A DNA stretch of 64,000 nucleotides from Orenia metallireducens (lineage in GTDB: Bacteria > Bacillota > Halanaerobiia > Halobacteroidales > Halobacteroidaceae): positions 773,415 to 837,414 of the forward strand of contig NZ_LWDV01000010.1 of NCBI RefSeq assembly GCF_001693735.1, in the 5' to 3' direction. Position 1 is the first letter of the stretch. Every line of letters begins with the position of its first letter. Of this stretch, positions 35,050 through 45,385 are shown one piece after another. The translations under genes were made by a program, and so were the position numbers. The notes beneath the pieces are model-generated. The model searched no databases and had not been told where the DNA came from. It saw only the letters and a program-made list of their open reading frames with translations.

Positions 35050-35296
35050 CTATATCACCCTTTATTAATTTCAACTTATCCTGCCTTCTTAACTGCTTAA
35101 TAACATACTCTCTCTTCATAGCCTCACTCTTAGTCTGATATTCTTCAAAATAGCGGAGTTTAACAGGAGTCCTACCTCTGGTATATTTAGCACCCTTTCC
35201 ACTGTTATGAGAGCTAATCCTTCTCTCTAAATTATTAGTATACCCAGTATATAACGTATTATCAGCACACTCTATTATGTAAACATAATTAGACAT
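35042..35296 (-). CDS. GIY-YIG domain protein, YazA-like
   Basis: An 84-residue stand-alone GIY-YIG nuclease domain. VYIIECADNTLYTGYTNNLE carries the Y-I-I and Y-T-G core, followed by RRISSHNSGKGAKYTRGRTP. Members (YazA, YhbQ) are present widely; some cut branched DNA, but the cellular role is unclear. It sits between yabB and rsmI, exactly as yazA does in B. subtilis. Confidence 0.9.
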   Translation of the reverse strand: MSNYVYIIECADNTLYTGYTNNLERRISSHNSGKGAKYTRGRTPVKLRYFEEYQTKSEAMKREYVIKQLRRQDKLKLIKGDIDG

Positions 35297-35321
35297 ATAA
35301 CCACCCTTTAAAGAAAAACAA

Positions 35322-36071
35322 TTAATTTTCTGGAAAATAAATTGCTTTTACTTCTTCTGTATAATTACCATTTTCATCATTGAGGATTAAAGGAGCTAAA
35401 ACATCTAAACCAACCCCTCCACCCTTAACACCTTCTACCAAGAATAACTTAGCCTCTTTGTCTATTTGAGAATGGATTAACCTTAATCTTTTAGTAGCTA
35501 GATTATACTTGTCCATCAAAGATAATAACTCAGCTAGTCGCTGAGTTCTATATACATACGCGACCTTACCTCGATACTTAAGTAATTGGCTACTCATCCT
35601 AATAATATCTTCTAAGTCACACTCTATTTCATGACGAGCAATGGCTACCTTATCCTCTAAATTGACCTTACCACTTTTAGCTTTCATATAAGGTGGATTA
35701 CTAACAATATAATCAAAGGACTCTCTTTTAAATATCTCTAATCCATCCTTGATATTAAGATTAATAAACTCTAACTTATCTTCTACCTTATTGTATTTAG
35801 CACTACGCTTTGCCATATCAATCAATTCTGCTTGAATATCAATACCATAAATCTTCTTAACCTGATATTTAGCCTGCATCAGATGAGGGATAATCCCACT
35901 TCCTGTCCCTATATCCAAAACCTTAGAGTCATTCTTTGGGCTAGCAAAATTAGCAAGTAGAACAGCATCCAGTGAAAAACAGAAGTAAGCAGGATTTTGG
36001 ATTAATCTCAAATCATCAACTAATAAATCATCTAATCTCTCTGTTTCCTTTAAATTAACTCTTTGCACCAC
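35322..36071 (-). CDS. yabB: tRNA1(Val) adenine N6-methyltransferase-like protein
   Basis: A class I SAM methyltransferase of about 249 residues. [15 protein letters not shown] is SAM motif I, and [11 protein letters not shown] is the N6-adenine or N6-amino catalytic motif (NPPY). [12 protein letters not shown] at the N-terminus is typical of YabB/TrmN6. The longest frame begins at 36092 and overlaps yabA, but GGAGGAAGAGG lies before two GTG codons at 36071 and 36068, which fit the family N-terminus better. The probable target is A37 of a tRNA. Confidence 0.85.
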   Translation of the reverse strand: MVQRVNLKETERLDDLLVDDLRLIQNPAYFCFSLDAVLLANFASPKNDSKVLDIGTGSGIIPHLMQAKYQVKKIYGIDIQAELIDMAKRSAKYNKVEDKLEFINLNIKDGLEIFKRESFDYIVSNPPYMKAKSGKVNLEDKVAIARHEIECDLEDIIRMSSQLLKYRGKVAYVYRTQRLAELLSLMDKYNLATKRLRLIHSQIDKEAKLFLVEGVKGGGVGLDVLAPLILNDENGNYTEEVKAIYFPEN

Positions 36072-36420
36072 TATCCTCTTCCTCCACTTCATCCAAATTA
36101 TTATCTAGCAGCCCCATACAGAATAAACAGTCACTTTCGCGTCCCTCTCCAAAATTAAGATGGCAAACATGGAATCCCTCTTTATACAGACGGGTTAAAT
36201 TATCATAACCCATTCCTCCCTCTTGGTCAGGCTCTTCTTCCTCTTCTTTAGTAAAAAGTAATTTCTTTAAATTTTGATTCTCCTCTTTCAGTTTCTCGTT
36301 CTCTTTGTATATATTATAAATCGTATTCTTCATCTTCTGAAAATCATTAGTCAAAACCTGTAACTCTTCCTGAAAGTGAGCCAAAAGACTAATAATCTCT
36401 TCCACTATTGCAACCTCCAT
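36055..36420 (-). CDS. yabA: Replication initiation control protein YabA
   Basis: A 121-residue protein that in B. subtilis binds DnaA and DnaN to prevent over-initiation of replication. Residues 5-60 form a leucine-zipper coiled coil ([20 protein letters not shown]). The C-terminal zinc-binding part reads [20 protein letters not shown], with C-x-H and C-x-x-C ligands. An acidic stretch ([10 protein letters not shown]) lies between them. The position between yaaT and yabB is conserved. Confidence 0.92.
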   Translation of the reverse strand: MEVAIVEEIISLLAHFQEELQVLTNDFQKMKNTIYNIYKENEKLKEENQNLKKLLFTKEEEEEPDQEGGMGYDNLTRLYKEGFHVCHLNFGEGRESDCLFCMGLLDNNLDEVEEEDSGAKS

Positions 36421-36462
36421 ATCCCCAAAGTCTTATTCCATAATATTCTATATATTATAGTA

Positions 36463-37269
36463 CTAATCCTCTTTTTTCTCTTCAATATCTTCAGCAGATA
36501 CTTCAACACTCTCTTTATCACTTAATTCTACAGTTAAAGTTTCTTTAACAACATTCAACCCTGTTACTGTACCAACTTCTTCTCCAACCTCTACTTCTTC
36601 ACCTATATCAGGCAAATCATCTTTAGTTTCTAAATAACTATCAGATTCATACTTTAAACAACACATTAATCGTCCACAAATCCCAGAGATCTTCTCTGGG
36701 TTTAATGATAAATCCTGATCTTTGGCCATCTTAATAGTTATTGGATCAAACTCCCTCAAAAAAGTCTTACAGCATAACTCTCTCCCACATTGTCCAATTC
36801 CACCTAATAATTTTGTTTCATCTCTAACACCTATTTGGCGTAACTCTATTCTTGTCCTAAATATAGATGCTAAATCCTTAACTAATTCTCTAAAGTCGAT
36901 TCTCCCATCAGCTGTAAAATAAAATAATAACTTTCCTTTATCAAAGGTATACTCAGAATCAATTAATTTCATTGGTAAATTGTGGTCTTGTATCTTCTCT
37001 TCACAGATTTCAAAAGCCCTTTCTGCTTCTTTTTGGTTCTCCTTAACCTGTCGCATATCATTAGAGTCAGCCTTCTTCTGAATTGTCTTTATCTCAGCTT
37101 TCAAGCCCCTTTTGTCAACCTCTTTAGAATCTATAATAACTTCTCCTAACTCTAAACCACGAGTAGTTTCAGCAATAATTTTATCTCCTATATTTAACTC
37201 AATACCATTAGGCTTAAAGTAATATATTTTACTTGCTTTTTTAAATGTAGCTCCTATTACTTCTGGCAT
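36463..37269 (-). CDS. ricT: RicT / YaaT, PSP1-domain protein
   Basis: A 268-residue member of the PSP1 family. Cysteines in GGIGQCGRELCCKTFL and SGICGRLMCCLKYES carry iron-sulphur ligands in the B. subtilis RicAFT complex. There RicT works with RicA and RicF on RNase Y activity, sporulation and biofilm formation. AAGGAGG precedes the ATG, and the 5' end overlaps holB by 29 bases. The C-terminal tail is acidic and probably disordered. Confidence 0.93.
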   Translation of the reverse strand: MPEVIGATFKKASKIYYFKPNGIELNIGDKIIAETTRGLELGEVIIDSKEVDKRGLKAEIKTIQKKADSNDMRQVKENQKEAERAFEICEEKIQDHNLPMKLIDSEYTFDKGKLLFYFTADGRIDFRELVKDLASIFRTRIELRQIGVRDETKLLGGIGQCGRELCCKTFLREFDPITIKMAKDQDLSLNPEKISGICGRLMCCLKYESDSYLETKDDLPDIGEEVEVGEEVGTVTGLNVVKETLTVELSDKESVEVSAEDIEEKKED

Positions 37270-38260
37270 AATTCTTCCTCCTTAATTTATTCAACCTCAA
37301 AAATAATACTTCTAGGGCTAACTGCAGGTTAACATTTAAATTATTAATAACATTATTTGTATCTTCTATTAAACTTATTATACCTTCTATCCCTTCTAAT
37401 CTCCACTCTTTAGCTTCATCTCTTAACTTATCATGGTAATCAATATTAATTAAGCTCTCATTTTGACCTAATTTAACCATTAGTAAATCCCGATACCAAG
37501 TCAAAATTATATTTAAGATTAGATTAATTTTATCCCGTTCATCTAATAATTTCTGTACAAATTCAAAACTTTCAATTCTAGTTAAGTCTTTTAAAGAATT
37601 GGCTATTTTAAGTATCTCTTTTCTTTCTTCTACCTTATCTATATTCTCTACCCACTCTAAAGCAAACCTATACCTTCCTTCTGCTAAAGTTGTAAATAAT
37701 ATTGCCTCTTCTTCTGATAGATTATAATCTTTGATTAAACTATCTTTAATAACTTCATCAGAGACCAATTGAAATCTAATCAATTGACACCTTGATATAA
37801 TAGTAGGTAAGAGTTTATTTAAATTATTGGTAATCAATATAATAATCGCATAACTTGGAGGTTCTTCTAAAGTCTTAAGTAAACTATTGGCAGCTTGTGT
37901 ATTCATCTTATCTGCTTGGTGAATAATATAGACCTTCTTCTTACTTTCATAGGGCTTATATAAAATCTCTTGTTGCAATTTACGAATTTGATCTATTTTA
38001 ATAAAAGCTCCATCAGGATAAATCTCCTTAACATCTGGGTGATTCTTATTATTGGCCTTTCTACAAGATATACAATGATTACAAGAATCATTATCATTTT
38101 CTTGACAATTAATTGCCTTAGTAAATTCAAAAGCTGCTGAATCTTTTCCTAAACCTTCCTCACCTACAAATAGGTAGGCATGACTTAATCTTTGTTGGAC
38201 TAATGCATTCTTTAATATAGTTTTTGCTAAGTCTTGTCCTATTATTTGATTAAAAGACAT
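37241..38260 (-). CDS. holB: DNA polymerase III delta-prime subunit
   Basis: A 339-residue clamp-loader subunit. HAYLFVGEEGLGKDSAAFEF holds a P-loop-like sequence, and CNHCISCRKANNKNHPDVKE holds the zinc-binding cysteines. NSLLKTLEEPPSYAIIILIT and IISRCQ are shared with DnaX. Together with DnaX and HolA it loads the sliding clamp. It follows yaaR and precedes ricT, as in B. subtilis. AAGGGGAG precedes the ATG. Confidence 0.93.
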   Translation of the reverse strand: MSFNQIIGQDLAKTILKNALVQQRLSHAYLFVGEEGLGKDSAAFEFTKAINCQENDNDSCNHCISCRKANNKNHPDVKEIYPDGAFIKIDQIRKLQQEILYKPYESKKKVYIIHQADKMNTQAANSLLKTLEEPPSYAIIILITNNLNKLLPTIISRCQLIRFQLVSDEVIKDSLIKDYNLSEEEAILFTTLAEGRYRFALEWVENIDKVEERKEILKIANSLKDLTRIESFEFVQKLLDERDKINLILNIILTWYRDLLMVKLGQNESLINIDYHDKLRDEAKEWRLEGIEGIISLIEDTNNVINNLNVNLQLALEVLFLRLNKLRRKNYARSNRSYI

Positions 38261-38272
38261 GAAAAACTCCCC

Positions 38273-38713
38273 TTATCTATATAAATCTACTAACATCCCC
38301 CGTACCTCATCTAATTTTCCCAAAATATCTAATTGTGATGCCTGTTTATCAAGAATCATCTTGGTTAAATCCTCTAAGGACTCATCTACAGACTTGACTA
38401 TAGTATGAATCTTTCCTTGCATAGGACTATAATCTTCCTGTACATTATACATTTGACCTATAGCCTCCTTAACAAACTGTTTAACCATCTTCTTATACCT
38501 AATTAACTCCCTAAAAGTACGATGTTTATTCAAACGGTCACCTTGTTGGTCAATCATCTCTAATAATTCATCTAATTTACCCTTAATCTGTACACCATGC
38601 ATCTTGGTTAGCTCTTCTAAGAAATCGGTCTTTCTCCCATCAATTCTTGTCATCTTACTTCCAGAAGCTCTAGCAGTATTTACATTACTCTTTAATTTAT
38701 TATCGATTTTCAT
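38273..38713 (-). CDS. yaaR: YaaR-family protein (DUF327)
   Basis: A 146-residue, mostly helical protein of unknown function. The family motif is seen in FLEELTKMHGVQIKGKLDEL and in RTFRELIRYKKMVKQFVKEA. There are no membrane segments. It overlaps the end of tmk by 14 bases and stands 12 bases before holB. In B. subtilis yaaQ (darA) lies between tmk and yaaR; here it is absent. Confidence 0.88.
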   Translation of the reverse strand: MKIDNKLKSNVNTARASGSKMTRIDGRKTDFLEELTKMHGVQIKGKLDELLEMIDQQGDRLNKHRTFRELIRYKKMVKQFVKEAIGQMYNVQEDYSPMQGKIHTIVKSVDESLEDLTKMILDKQASQLDILGKLDEVRGMLVDLYR

Positions 38714-39347
38714 CTTTTATCAACCTCTTTTGGAGTATGGTTTTAATTGAGTTGAAGATATTGTCAATTGATTGATTAGCATCAATTAATTCTATCCTTT
38801 CTTCTCTCTTAGCCAAGTCTAAATAACCCTTTCTTACCCTCTGGTGAAAAGAGATTTTTTCTGCTTCAATCCTATCTCCTTTACTACTATTTTCAGCAGT
38901 TACTTGCTTTGCCCTTCGTAAAGATATTTGAGGATCAATGTCTAAAAGTAAAGTCAAATCTGGTTCTAAACCTTCTGTAGCTATAGTATTTAATTCTTCA
39001 ATTAAGTTTTGATCTAATCCCCTTGCATAACCTTGATAAGCCAAAGTAGCATCTGTATATCTATCACTAATAATAATTTTTCCTTCTTCCAAAGAAGGCT
39101 TAAGTAACTCAAAGACATGTTGTGCTCTCTCTGCAACATATAGTAATAATTCAGCCCTTGATACTAATTCTGTATTATCTGGACTCAATAAAATTTTTCT
39201 AATCTCCTTACCAACTTCTGTATCTCCTGGTTCAAAAGTAGTAACGACCTTATATCCTAAACTCTCTAAATATTCTTTAATCAATCTAACTTGAGTTGAT
39301 TTTCCAGAACCTTCGACTCCTTCTAATGTGATAAAATATCCCTTCAT
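38700..39347 (-). CDS. tmk: Thymidylate kinase
   Basis: A 215-residue kinase that makes dTDP from dTMP. GYFITLEGVEGSGKSTQVRL at the N-terminus contains the P-loop, and ISDRYTDATLAYQGYARGLD is the DRY substrate motif. LLLDIDPQISLRR precedes the lid. I chose the ATG at 39347 because GGAGG lies seven bases upstream; the longer frame from 39398 adds 17 Asn/Lys-rich residues without family similarity. It heads the tmk-yaaR-holB-ricT-yabA-yabB-yazA-rsmI string. Confidence 0.95.
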   Translation of the reverse strand: MKGYFITLEGVEGSGKSTQVRLIKEYLESLGYKVVTTFEPGDTEVGKEIRKILLSPDNTELVSRAELLLYVAERAQHVFELLKPSLEEGKIIISDRYTDATLAYQGYARGLDQNLIEELNTIATEGLEPDLTLLLDIDPQISLRRAKQVTAENSSKGDRIEAEKISFHQRVRKGYLDLAKREERIELIDANQSIDNIFNSIKTILQKRLIKDENR

Positions 39348-39398
39348 TGAACTTCCTCCAATATTTTTATGACTATTGTTATTATTCTTGACTGACAA

Positions 39399-39714
39399 AT
39401 AAACTCCTTTTTATTAATAATTCCAATATAATATTATACCTTGTAATAATATATTACTATAGGAAATTATCTATTAATATTATTTAATTTAATAGATAAA
39501 CCTTCCTAAATGAAAAATGAACTAATCTAAAGTTCCTAATTTCTCTTATAAATATAGTGAATGTAAAAAGTTATTATACCAGTCAAAAAGTGATTTGGGT
39601 GATCAAAAGACTCATAATAATAAGTATATCCTAAATAAAGAATTTAATAATGACTACTTACCTCATATATTAAAATAATAAAAAGAAAAGCCCTCAAATT
39701 GAGGACTTTTAATA
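39399..39714. other. Gene-free stretch between guaB and tmk
   Basis: About 316 AT-rich bases with no gene. The left-hand promoter of the tmk operon should lie here, but I see no clear hexamers. The guaB terminator is at the right end. Confidence 0.5.
39686..39710 (-). terminator. Terminator of guaB
   Basis: AAAAGCCCTCAAATTGAGGACTTTT forms a hairpin four bases after the guaB stop codon, with further T residues on the minus strand. Confidence 0.8.
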
Positions 39715-41193
<1,479 letters not shown>

Positions 41194-41234
41194 TTATCTA
41201 TAATAAATTGCTTTTAAAAGTCATTGATTTATAT

Positions 41235-41367
41235 ATAAAGCCCTAAGCATAATTTTGTATACTTAGGGCTCAAAAACATGCATAATATGCATATCTATGG
41301 TTCGTAGTCAGATGGTTACGGCCACCTGGTAGAAACTTTCGAGCCCATTCTCGATTTTATACGAAAT
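41235..41367 (-). promoter_or_regulatory. Guanine riboswitch with terminator
   Basis: On the minus strand the aptamer (about 41300-41366) reads TTTCGTATAAAATCGAGAAT, GTTTCTACCAGGTGGCCGTA and CTGACTACGAA, the purine-riboswitch core. The key base in GACTACG is C, which marks guanine rather than adenine. The P1 stem is TTCGTA/TACGAA. The terminator AGCCCTAAG...CTTAGGGCT with T-run lies at 41239-41270, so guanine should switch guaB off. Confidence 0.93.
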
Positions 41368-41437
41368 TTTATTATTTATTTTTAATTTTTTTAAGTTTAT
41401 CAATTTTATACTAAGATGTCAAGTGGAAGTAGAAAAT

Positions 41438-41473
41438 AAAATTAGGTGTCTGATTAATCAGACACCTAATTTT
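41438..41473 (-). terminator. Terminator of the porCDAB operon
   Basis: AAATTAGGTGTCTGATT and its perfect inverted copy lie directly after porB; T-rich sequence follows on the minus strand. Confidence 0.85.
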
Positions 41474-41474
41474 A

Positions 41475-42398
41475 TTATTGACTCTCACCACAACGCTCTA
41501 ATATATAATTCCATCTCTTATCAGTATGCTCTTGAATCTCTTCAATTATATGCTCATTACCCTTTTTAAATAGATGCTTAAATCTTCCTTGTTGTCTTAA
41601 CCATTCCTCTACAGGCTTTTTCTCTCTGGGCTTATAAAGTAACTTCCAATTACCATCTTCTATCTCAAACATTGGCCACACACAAGTATCTGCCGCTACC
41701 TTAGTCAATTCAATTCCTTTTTCTGCCCTACTTCTCCATCCACGTGGACAGGTAGCTAACACATTTAAAAATGCAGGACCTTTAGTTTCAAAGGCCTTTT
41801 GTGCTGCTTTCATCAATTTCTGGGGTTTAAAGGGAGAGATTTGAGCAACATAAGGGATATTATGGTCTGCCATAATATCAGTTAATTCTTTTCTGTATTG
41901 TTGTTTACCAGGTATGACCTTTCCTGCTGGAGAAGTTGTTGTATTCGCACCTCTGGGTGTAGCACTAGAACGTTGAATACCAGTATTCATATAGGCACCA
42001 TTATCATAACATACATAGACCATATTATGACCACGTTCCATAGCACCTGATAATGATTGAAATCCTATATCATAGGTTCCACCATCTCCCCCAAAGGCAA
42101 TAAAATCAAAGTCCTCCTCCATCTTTCCTTGTTTCTTTAAAGAACGATAAGCAGCTTCAACTCCACTAATAGTTGCTGCAGCATTTTCAAAAGCATTATG
42201 AATAAAAGAGTCCTTCCATGCACTATAAGGATAGATTGAACTAGAAACCTCTAAACAACCTGTCGCTGCCCCTACTACTGCTGGATTCTTACTTGACCTC
42301 ATAATTAAATTAGTAACAGGTCCTGCCACACAACCAGAGCATAATCTATGTCCACCTGTGAACCTTTCACTTGTTTTAGCAGCTTCTTTTAATTTCAT
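41475..42398 (-). CDS. porB: 2-oxoacid:ferredoxin oxidoreductase, beta subunit
   Basis: A 307-residue thiamine-diphosphate-binding subunit. AFGGDGGTYDIGFQSLSGAM is the TPP motif (GDG...), and CYDNGAYMNTGIQRSSATPRG is the second conserved region. GHRLCSGCVAG near the N-terminus carries two cysteines for a 4Fe-4S cluster. With alpha, gamma and delta subunits it converts a 2-oxoacid plus CoA to acyl-CoA, CO2 and reduced ferredoxin. Pyruvate is the likely substrate; branched-chain 2-oxoacids cannot be excluded. Confidence 0.93.
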   Translation of the reverse strand: MKLKEAAKTSERFTGGHRLCSGCVAGPVTNLIMRSSKNPAVVGAATGCLEVSSSIYPYSAWKDSFIHNAFENAAATISGVEAAYRSLKKQGKMEEDFDFIAFGGDGGTYDIGFQSLSGAMERGHNMVYVCYDNGAYMNTGIQRSSATPRGANTTTSPAGKVIPGKQQYRKELTDIMADHNIPYVAQISPFKPQKLMKAAQKAFETKGPAFLNVLATCPRGWRSRAEKGIELTKVAADTCVWPMFEIEDGNWKLLYKPREKKPVEEWLRQQGRFKHLFKKGNEHIIEEIQEHTDKRWNYILERCGESQ

Positions 42399-42410
42399 AT
42401 ATCACACCTC

Positions 42411-43592
42411 CTATTGCCTTACACCAAAGTGAGTAATTCGATTCTCTACTTGACCAGTCTCAATAATCTCTAGTAAATCATTATATATACTCTCAATCTC
42501 TTCAACCTTAATATCTCTACCACCTAAACCATAAATATAGTTAACAACCTCTACATTGGCTTTTATATCATATAAGACACTTCTAATATCAGCAAATACT
42601 GGACCTCCATTTGTAGAGAAGCTTTCTGCTCTATCTAATACAGCAACAGCTTTCATATCCTTAAGGACCTCTGCTATCTCTTCAGCAGGAAATGGTCTAT
42701 ATACTCTAATCTTTAATAAACCAGCTTTTACTCCTGCTTCTCTTAAATTATTTACAGCTGCTTTAGCTGTTCCTGCAGTAGAGTTTAAAGCTACAATTGC
42801 AACTTCAGCATCATCTAGTTTATATGCTTCAAAAAATCCATACTCTCTACCAGATAACCCTTTATATTCTTTAGCAACATCTAAAATAACCTGCTTGGCA
42901 TTCCCCATTGCCACAGCTTGTTGCATCTTGTGTTCAAAATAGAAATCTTGTAAATCTAAAGGTCCTATAGCAATCGGATTATCCACATTTAGTAGGTAAT
43001 TTTCTGGATGATATTCCCCTACAAATTCCTTCACATCTTCATCAGCTAATATTTCCAGACTCTCTACTGCATGGCTTGTGATAAAACCATCTAAGTTCAC
43101 CATTGTAGGTAACATTACATCCTTGTGTTCTGATATTCTAATAGCTTGGATAGCATTATCATAGGCTTCTTGAGCATTCTCAGCATACAATTGAATCCAC
43201 CCTGAATCGCGAGCACCCATAGCATCACTATGATCACAGTGAATATTGATTGGACCACTTAAAGCACGATTTACAACTGGCATTACAATTGGCAACCTTG
43301 TACCTGATGCTATGTATAATACCTCCCACATTAAAGCTAATCCATTAGCAGCAGTTGCTGTCATAGCACGAGAACCAGCAGCACTAGCACCTACAGTGGC
43401 ACTCATAGCACTATGTTCACTCTCTACAGTAACATATTCAGTATCTACCTCTCCATCTGCTACAAATTGAGAGAAGGTCTGTACCATTGCAGTCTGTGGA
43501 GTAATTGGATAAGCAGCAACAACATCTGGATTTATCTGTCGCATAGCTTGTGCTAAAGCTTCATTACCAGTCAAAGCAACTTTACTAGACAC
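42411..43592 (-). CDS. porA: 2-oxoacid:ferredoxin oxidoreductase, alpha subunit
   Basis: A 393-residue subunit. ALTGNEALAQAMRQINPDVV and AAYPITPQTAMVQTFSQFV are typical of the alpha chain, with VESEHSAMSATVGASAAGSR forming the interface that activates thiamine diphosphate. I choose the GTG at 43592, just after GGAAGGGGGAG; the TTG at 43610 lies before that site. It is six bases downstream of porD and 12 bases before porB, so the operon is tight. Confidence 0.93.
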   Translation of the reverse strand: MSSKVALTGNEALAQAMRQINPDVVAAYPITPQTAMVQTFSQFVADGEVDTEYVTVESEHSAMSATVGASAAGSRAMTATAANGLALMWEVLYIASGTRLPIVMPVVNRALSGPINIHCDHSDAMGARDSGWIQLYAENAQEAYDNAIQAIRISEHKDVMLPTMVNLDGFITSHAVESLEILADEDVKEFVGEYHPENYLLNVDNPIAIGPLDLQDFYFEHKMQQAVAMGNAKQVILDVAKEYKGLSGREYGFFEAYKLDDAEVAIVALNSTAGTAKAAVNNLREAGVKAGLLKIRVYRPFPAEEIAEVLKDMKAVAVLDRAESFSTNGGPVFADIRSVLYDIKANVEVVNYIYGLGGRDIKVEEIESIYNDLLEIIETGQVENRITHFGVRQ

Positions 43593-43616
43593 TTTATCTC
43601 CCCCTTCCAATTATGA

Positions 43617-43901
43617 TTATTCTTTTACCATTTCAATAGCATTTACAGGACATTCATTAGCACAGATTCCACAACCCTTACAGTGATCGTAATCTATCTG
43701 ATCAGAGACAACACCATCCTCAGAAAGAATAGCAATATCAGGACAGAAAGCCCAGCATAAGTGACAATTAATACATCTCTCTTTATCTAAAACTGGTCTC
43801 TTAGTCCTCCATCCACCAGTGTTATAATCTTTTGCATTACCAGCATCAAGAATCAATCCACCAATAGGAATATCTTTATATCCATCACCTGCTTTAACCA
43901 T
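43617..43901 (-). CDS. porD: 2-oxoacid:ferredoxin oxidoreductase, delta (ferredoxin) subunit
   Basis: A 94-residue ferredoxin-type subunit with two 4Fe-4S motifs: CINCHLCWAFCPD and CKGCGICANECPVNAIEM. It passes electrons from the thiamine site to external ferredoxin. The N-terminus GGWRTKRPVLDKERC is characteristic. The ATG overlaps the stop codon of porC by one base, which couples translation. Confidence 0.94.
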   Translation of the reverse strand: MVKAGDGYKDIPIGGLILDAGNAKDYNTGGWRTKRPVLDKERCINCHLCWAFCPDIAILSEDGVVSDQIDYDHCKGCGICANECPVNAIEMVKE

Positions 43902-44476
43902 TATTGTTTCACCTCCTGATAAGCCCGCTTCATTGAATTTATATTTCCTTCAACAACTTCAGGCTTATGAGCAAACTTCTTCTTAAATTCATTTTCAACT
44001 TCAACTACAAATTCATCAAAACCTAATAAGTCTGTAGCTTTAATCAAAGCACCTAGCATAGGCGTATTAGGGAAAGGTGCACCAATCTCTTCAGTAGAAA
44101 TACCATAAGCATCTACTGTGTAAACTCCACCTTTAAATCCTAACTTCTCCTTTATTTTGTTAGCTTCAATTTCTGTATTAACAACAATAGTTCCATCTGC
44201 AGAAACCCCCTCAGTTACATCTACAACTTCCAATAAAGTTGGATCTAAAACCACTACAATACTAGGCTCAGTTACTTGGCAGTGGACAAAGATTGGTTCA
44301 TCACTTATCCTATTATAAGCTAATACTGGAGCACCCATTCTCTCTGGACCATACTCAGGAAACGCCTGAATATTCTTTCCTGTTTTAGCAGCAACTTTCC
44401 CCAATAAAATAGATGCTGTTTTTGAACCTTGACCCCCTCGACCATGCCAACGAATTTCTATTAAATTTGCCATATA
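43901..44476 (-). CDS. porC: 2-oxoacid:ferredoxin oxidoreductase, gamma subunit
   Basis: A 191-residue subunit. IEIRWHGRGGQGSKTASILL and FPEYGPERMGAPVLAYNRIS are the family motifs. Gamma completes the CoA-binding side of the complex. The ATG at 44476 follows AAAGGAGG; the longest frame begins at 44491 inside or before that site. First gene of the porCDAB operon. Confidence 0.93.
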   Translation of the reverse strand, partial: YMANLIEIRWHGRGGQGSKTASILLGKVAAKTGKNIQAFPEYGPERMGAPVLAYNRISDEPIFVHCQVTEPSIVVVLDPTLLEVVDVTEGVSADGTIVVNTEIEANKIKEKLGFKGGVYTVDAYGISTEEIGAPFPNTPMLGALIKATDLLGFDEFVVEVENEFKKKFAHKPEVVEGNINSMKRAYQEVKQ

Positions 44477-44746
44477 TTCTCCTCCTTTCATTTTAGAAAA
44501 TTATTTTAAAATTCAATCAGCTATTGCTAGTGTTAATAAAATAGATTTTAATAATCTTCATATATAATATTTGTTTATTTTATGATGATTATCCAGATTA
44601 TTATTTTATTTAGAGATTTTATATTCTAGTTCTTCTCCAATTAACTAATTAATTAGATAAGTTAATCTGTCATTATGTAATAACAGAGTTAGAGGAATTA
44701 AACTATCTTAGATAAGTTCAACTACTCTAATTTTTTGTGGTAATAT

Positions 44747-44980
44747 TTAATTATCATTGATTGACCTCTTCTGCCTTAATAAATATCTATACTTACTTTC
44801 AGCAGCCTCTAATAGATAAATAGCATGGTCAATTAAATCAGGATCTGATACAGAATTAAAATAACTCCTAGCCTCATCCCACTCTTCTCTGGCCTCTATA
44901 ATTTTCTCTTCTAAATTATCATTTGATCCTGTAGTGAAATTGGAAAAATTAAAGATTCTACTGATAAGTTCAAAGGGCAT
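44747..44980 (-). CDS. yaaL: YaaL-family protein (DUF2508)
   Basis: A 77-residue helical protein. EEKIIEAREEWDEARSYFNS and DLIDHAIYLLEAAESKYRYL are family-typical. The function is unknown. In B. subtilis yaaL directly follows recR; here the 3.6-kb PFOR gene lies between them, so an insertion split the recR-yaaL pair. bofA, which follows in B. subtilis, is absent. AAAGGAGG precedes the ATG. Confidence 0.85.
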   Translation of the reverse strand: MPFELISRIFNFSNFTTGSNDNLEEKIIEAREEWDEARSYFNSVSDPDLIDHAIYLLEAAESKYRYLLRQKRSINDN

Positions 44981-45385
44981 TAGATTTTAACCTCCTTTAA
45001 AAATAATGGTTGCCTATAGAATGCCCAGTGTATATAAAAAATATTAATAATTATCTTTCAGAACTTAAGTTAGAAGTAATTTATTAAAATAATGCTTTCT
45101 ATTTTATAATTATAATCAAAATCTCACAGCTAGTTTCAACTAGCTGTGAGATTAATAAAAAATTGAAATTATTAAATTGATAAATATGTAATTAAAAAAT
45201 ATTTAAACTTTAAATTTCTACTTTAATATCTAATTATTTAAGATGATTCTTTAATTTTACTTTATGTGTGTTTCATCGTGACTAATTATCCTTTACATTT
45301 GCTTAAAAGGTTATCTTAAAAGCATACTTCTATAAAAAAAGCAGCGGATATAATATCCACTGCTTTAAAAATCAATTATATATAA
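44981..45385. other. Gene-free stretch with two hairpins
   Basis: No gene is visible in these 400 bases. A hairpin at 45121-45151 (ATCTCACAGCTAGTT and inverted copy) followed by TTTTGATTATAA on the minus strand, and the PFOR terminator at 45338-45366, give two successive stop signals. The intervening 190 bases are plain AT-rich sequence. Confidence 0.5.
45338..45366 (-). terminator. Terminator of the PFOR gene
   Basis: AAAGCAGCGGATAT and ATATCCACTGCTTT pair with one wobble; a run of T follows on the minus strand. It lies 20 bases after the stop codon. Confidence 0.85.

Noticed and set aside
34198..39347. tmk-to-rsmI string as something unusual
   Set aside because: Apart from the missing yaaQ it follows the common Bacillota order and needs no special explanation.
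45121..45151. Hairpin as a small RNA or operator
   Set aside because: It has a T-rich tail on the minus strand downstream of the PFOR gene and is most simply a second terminator.
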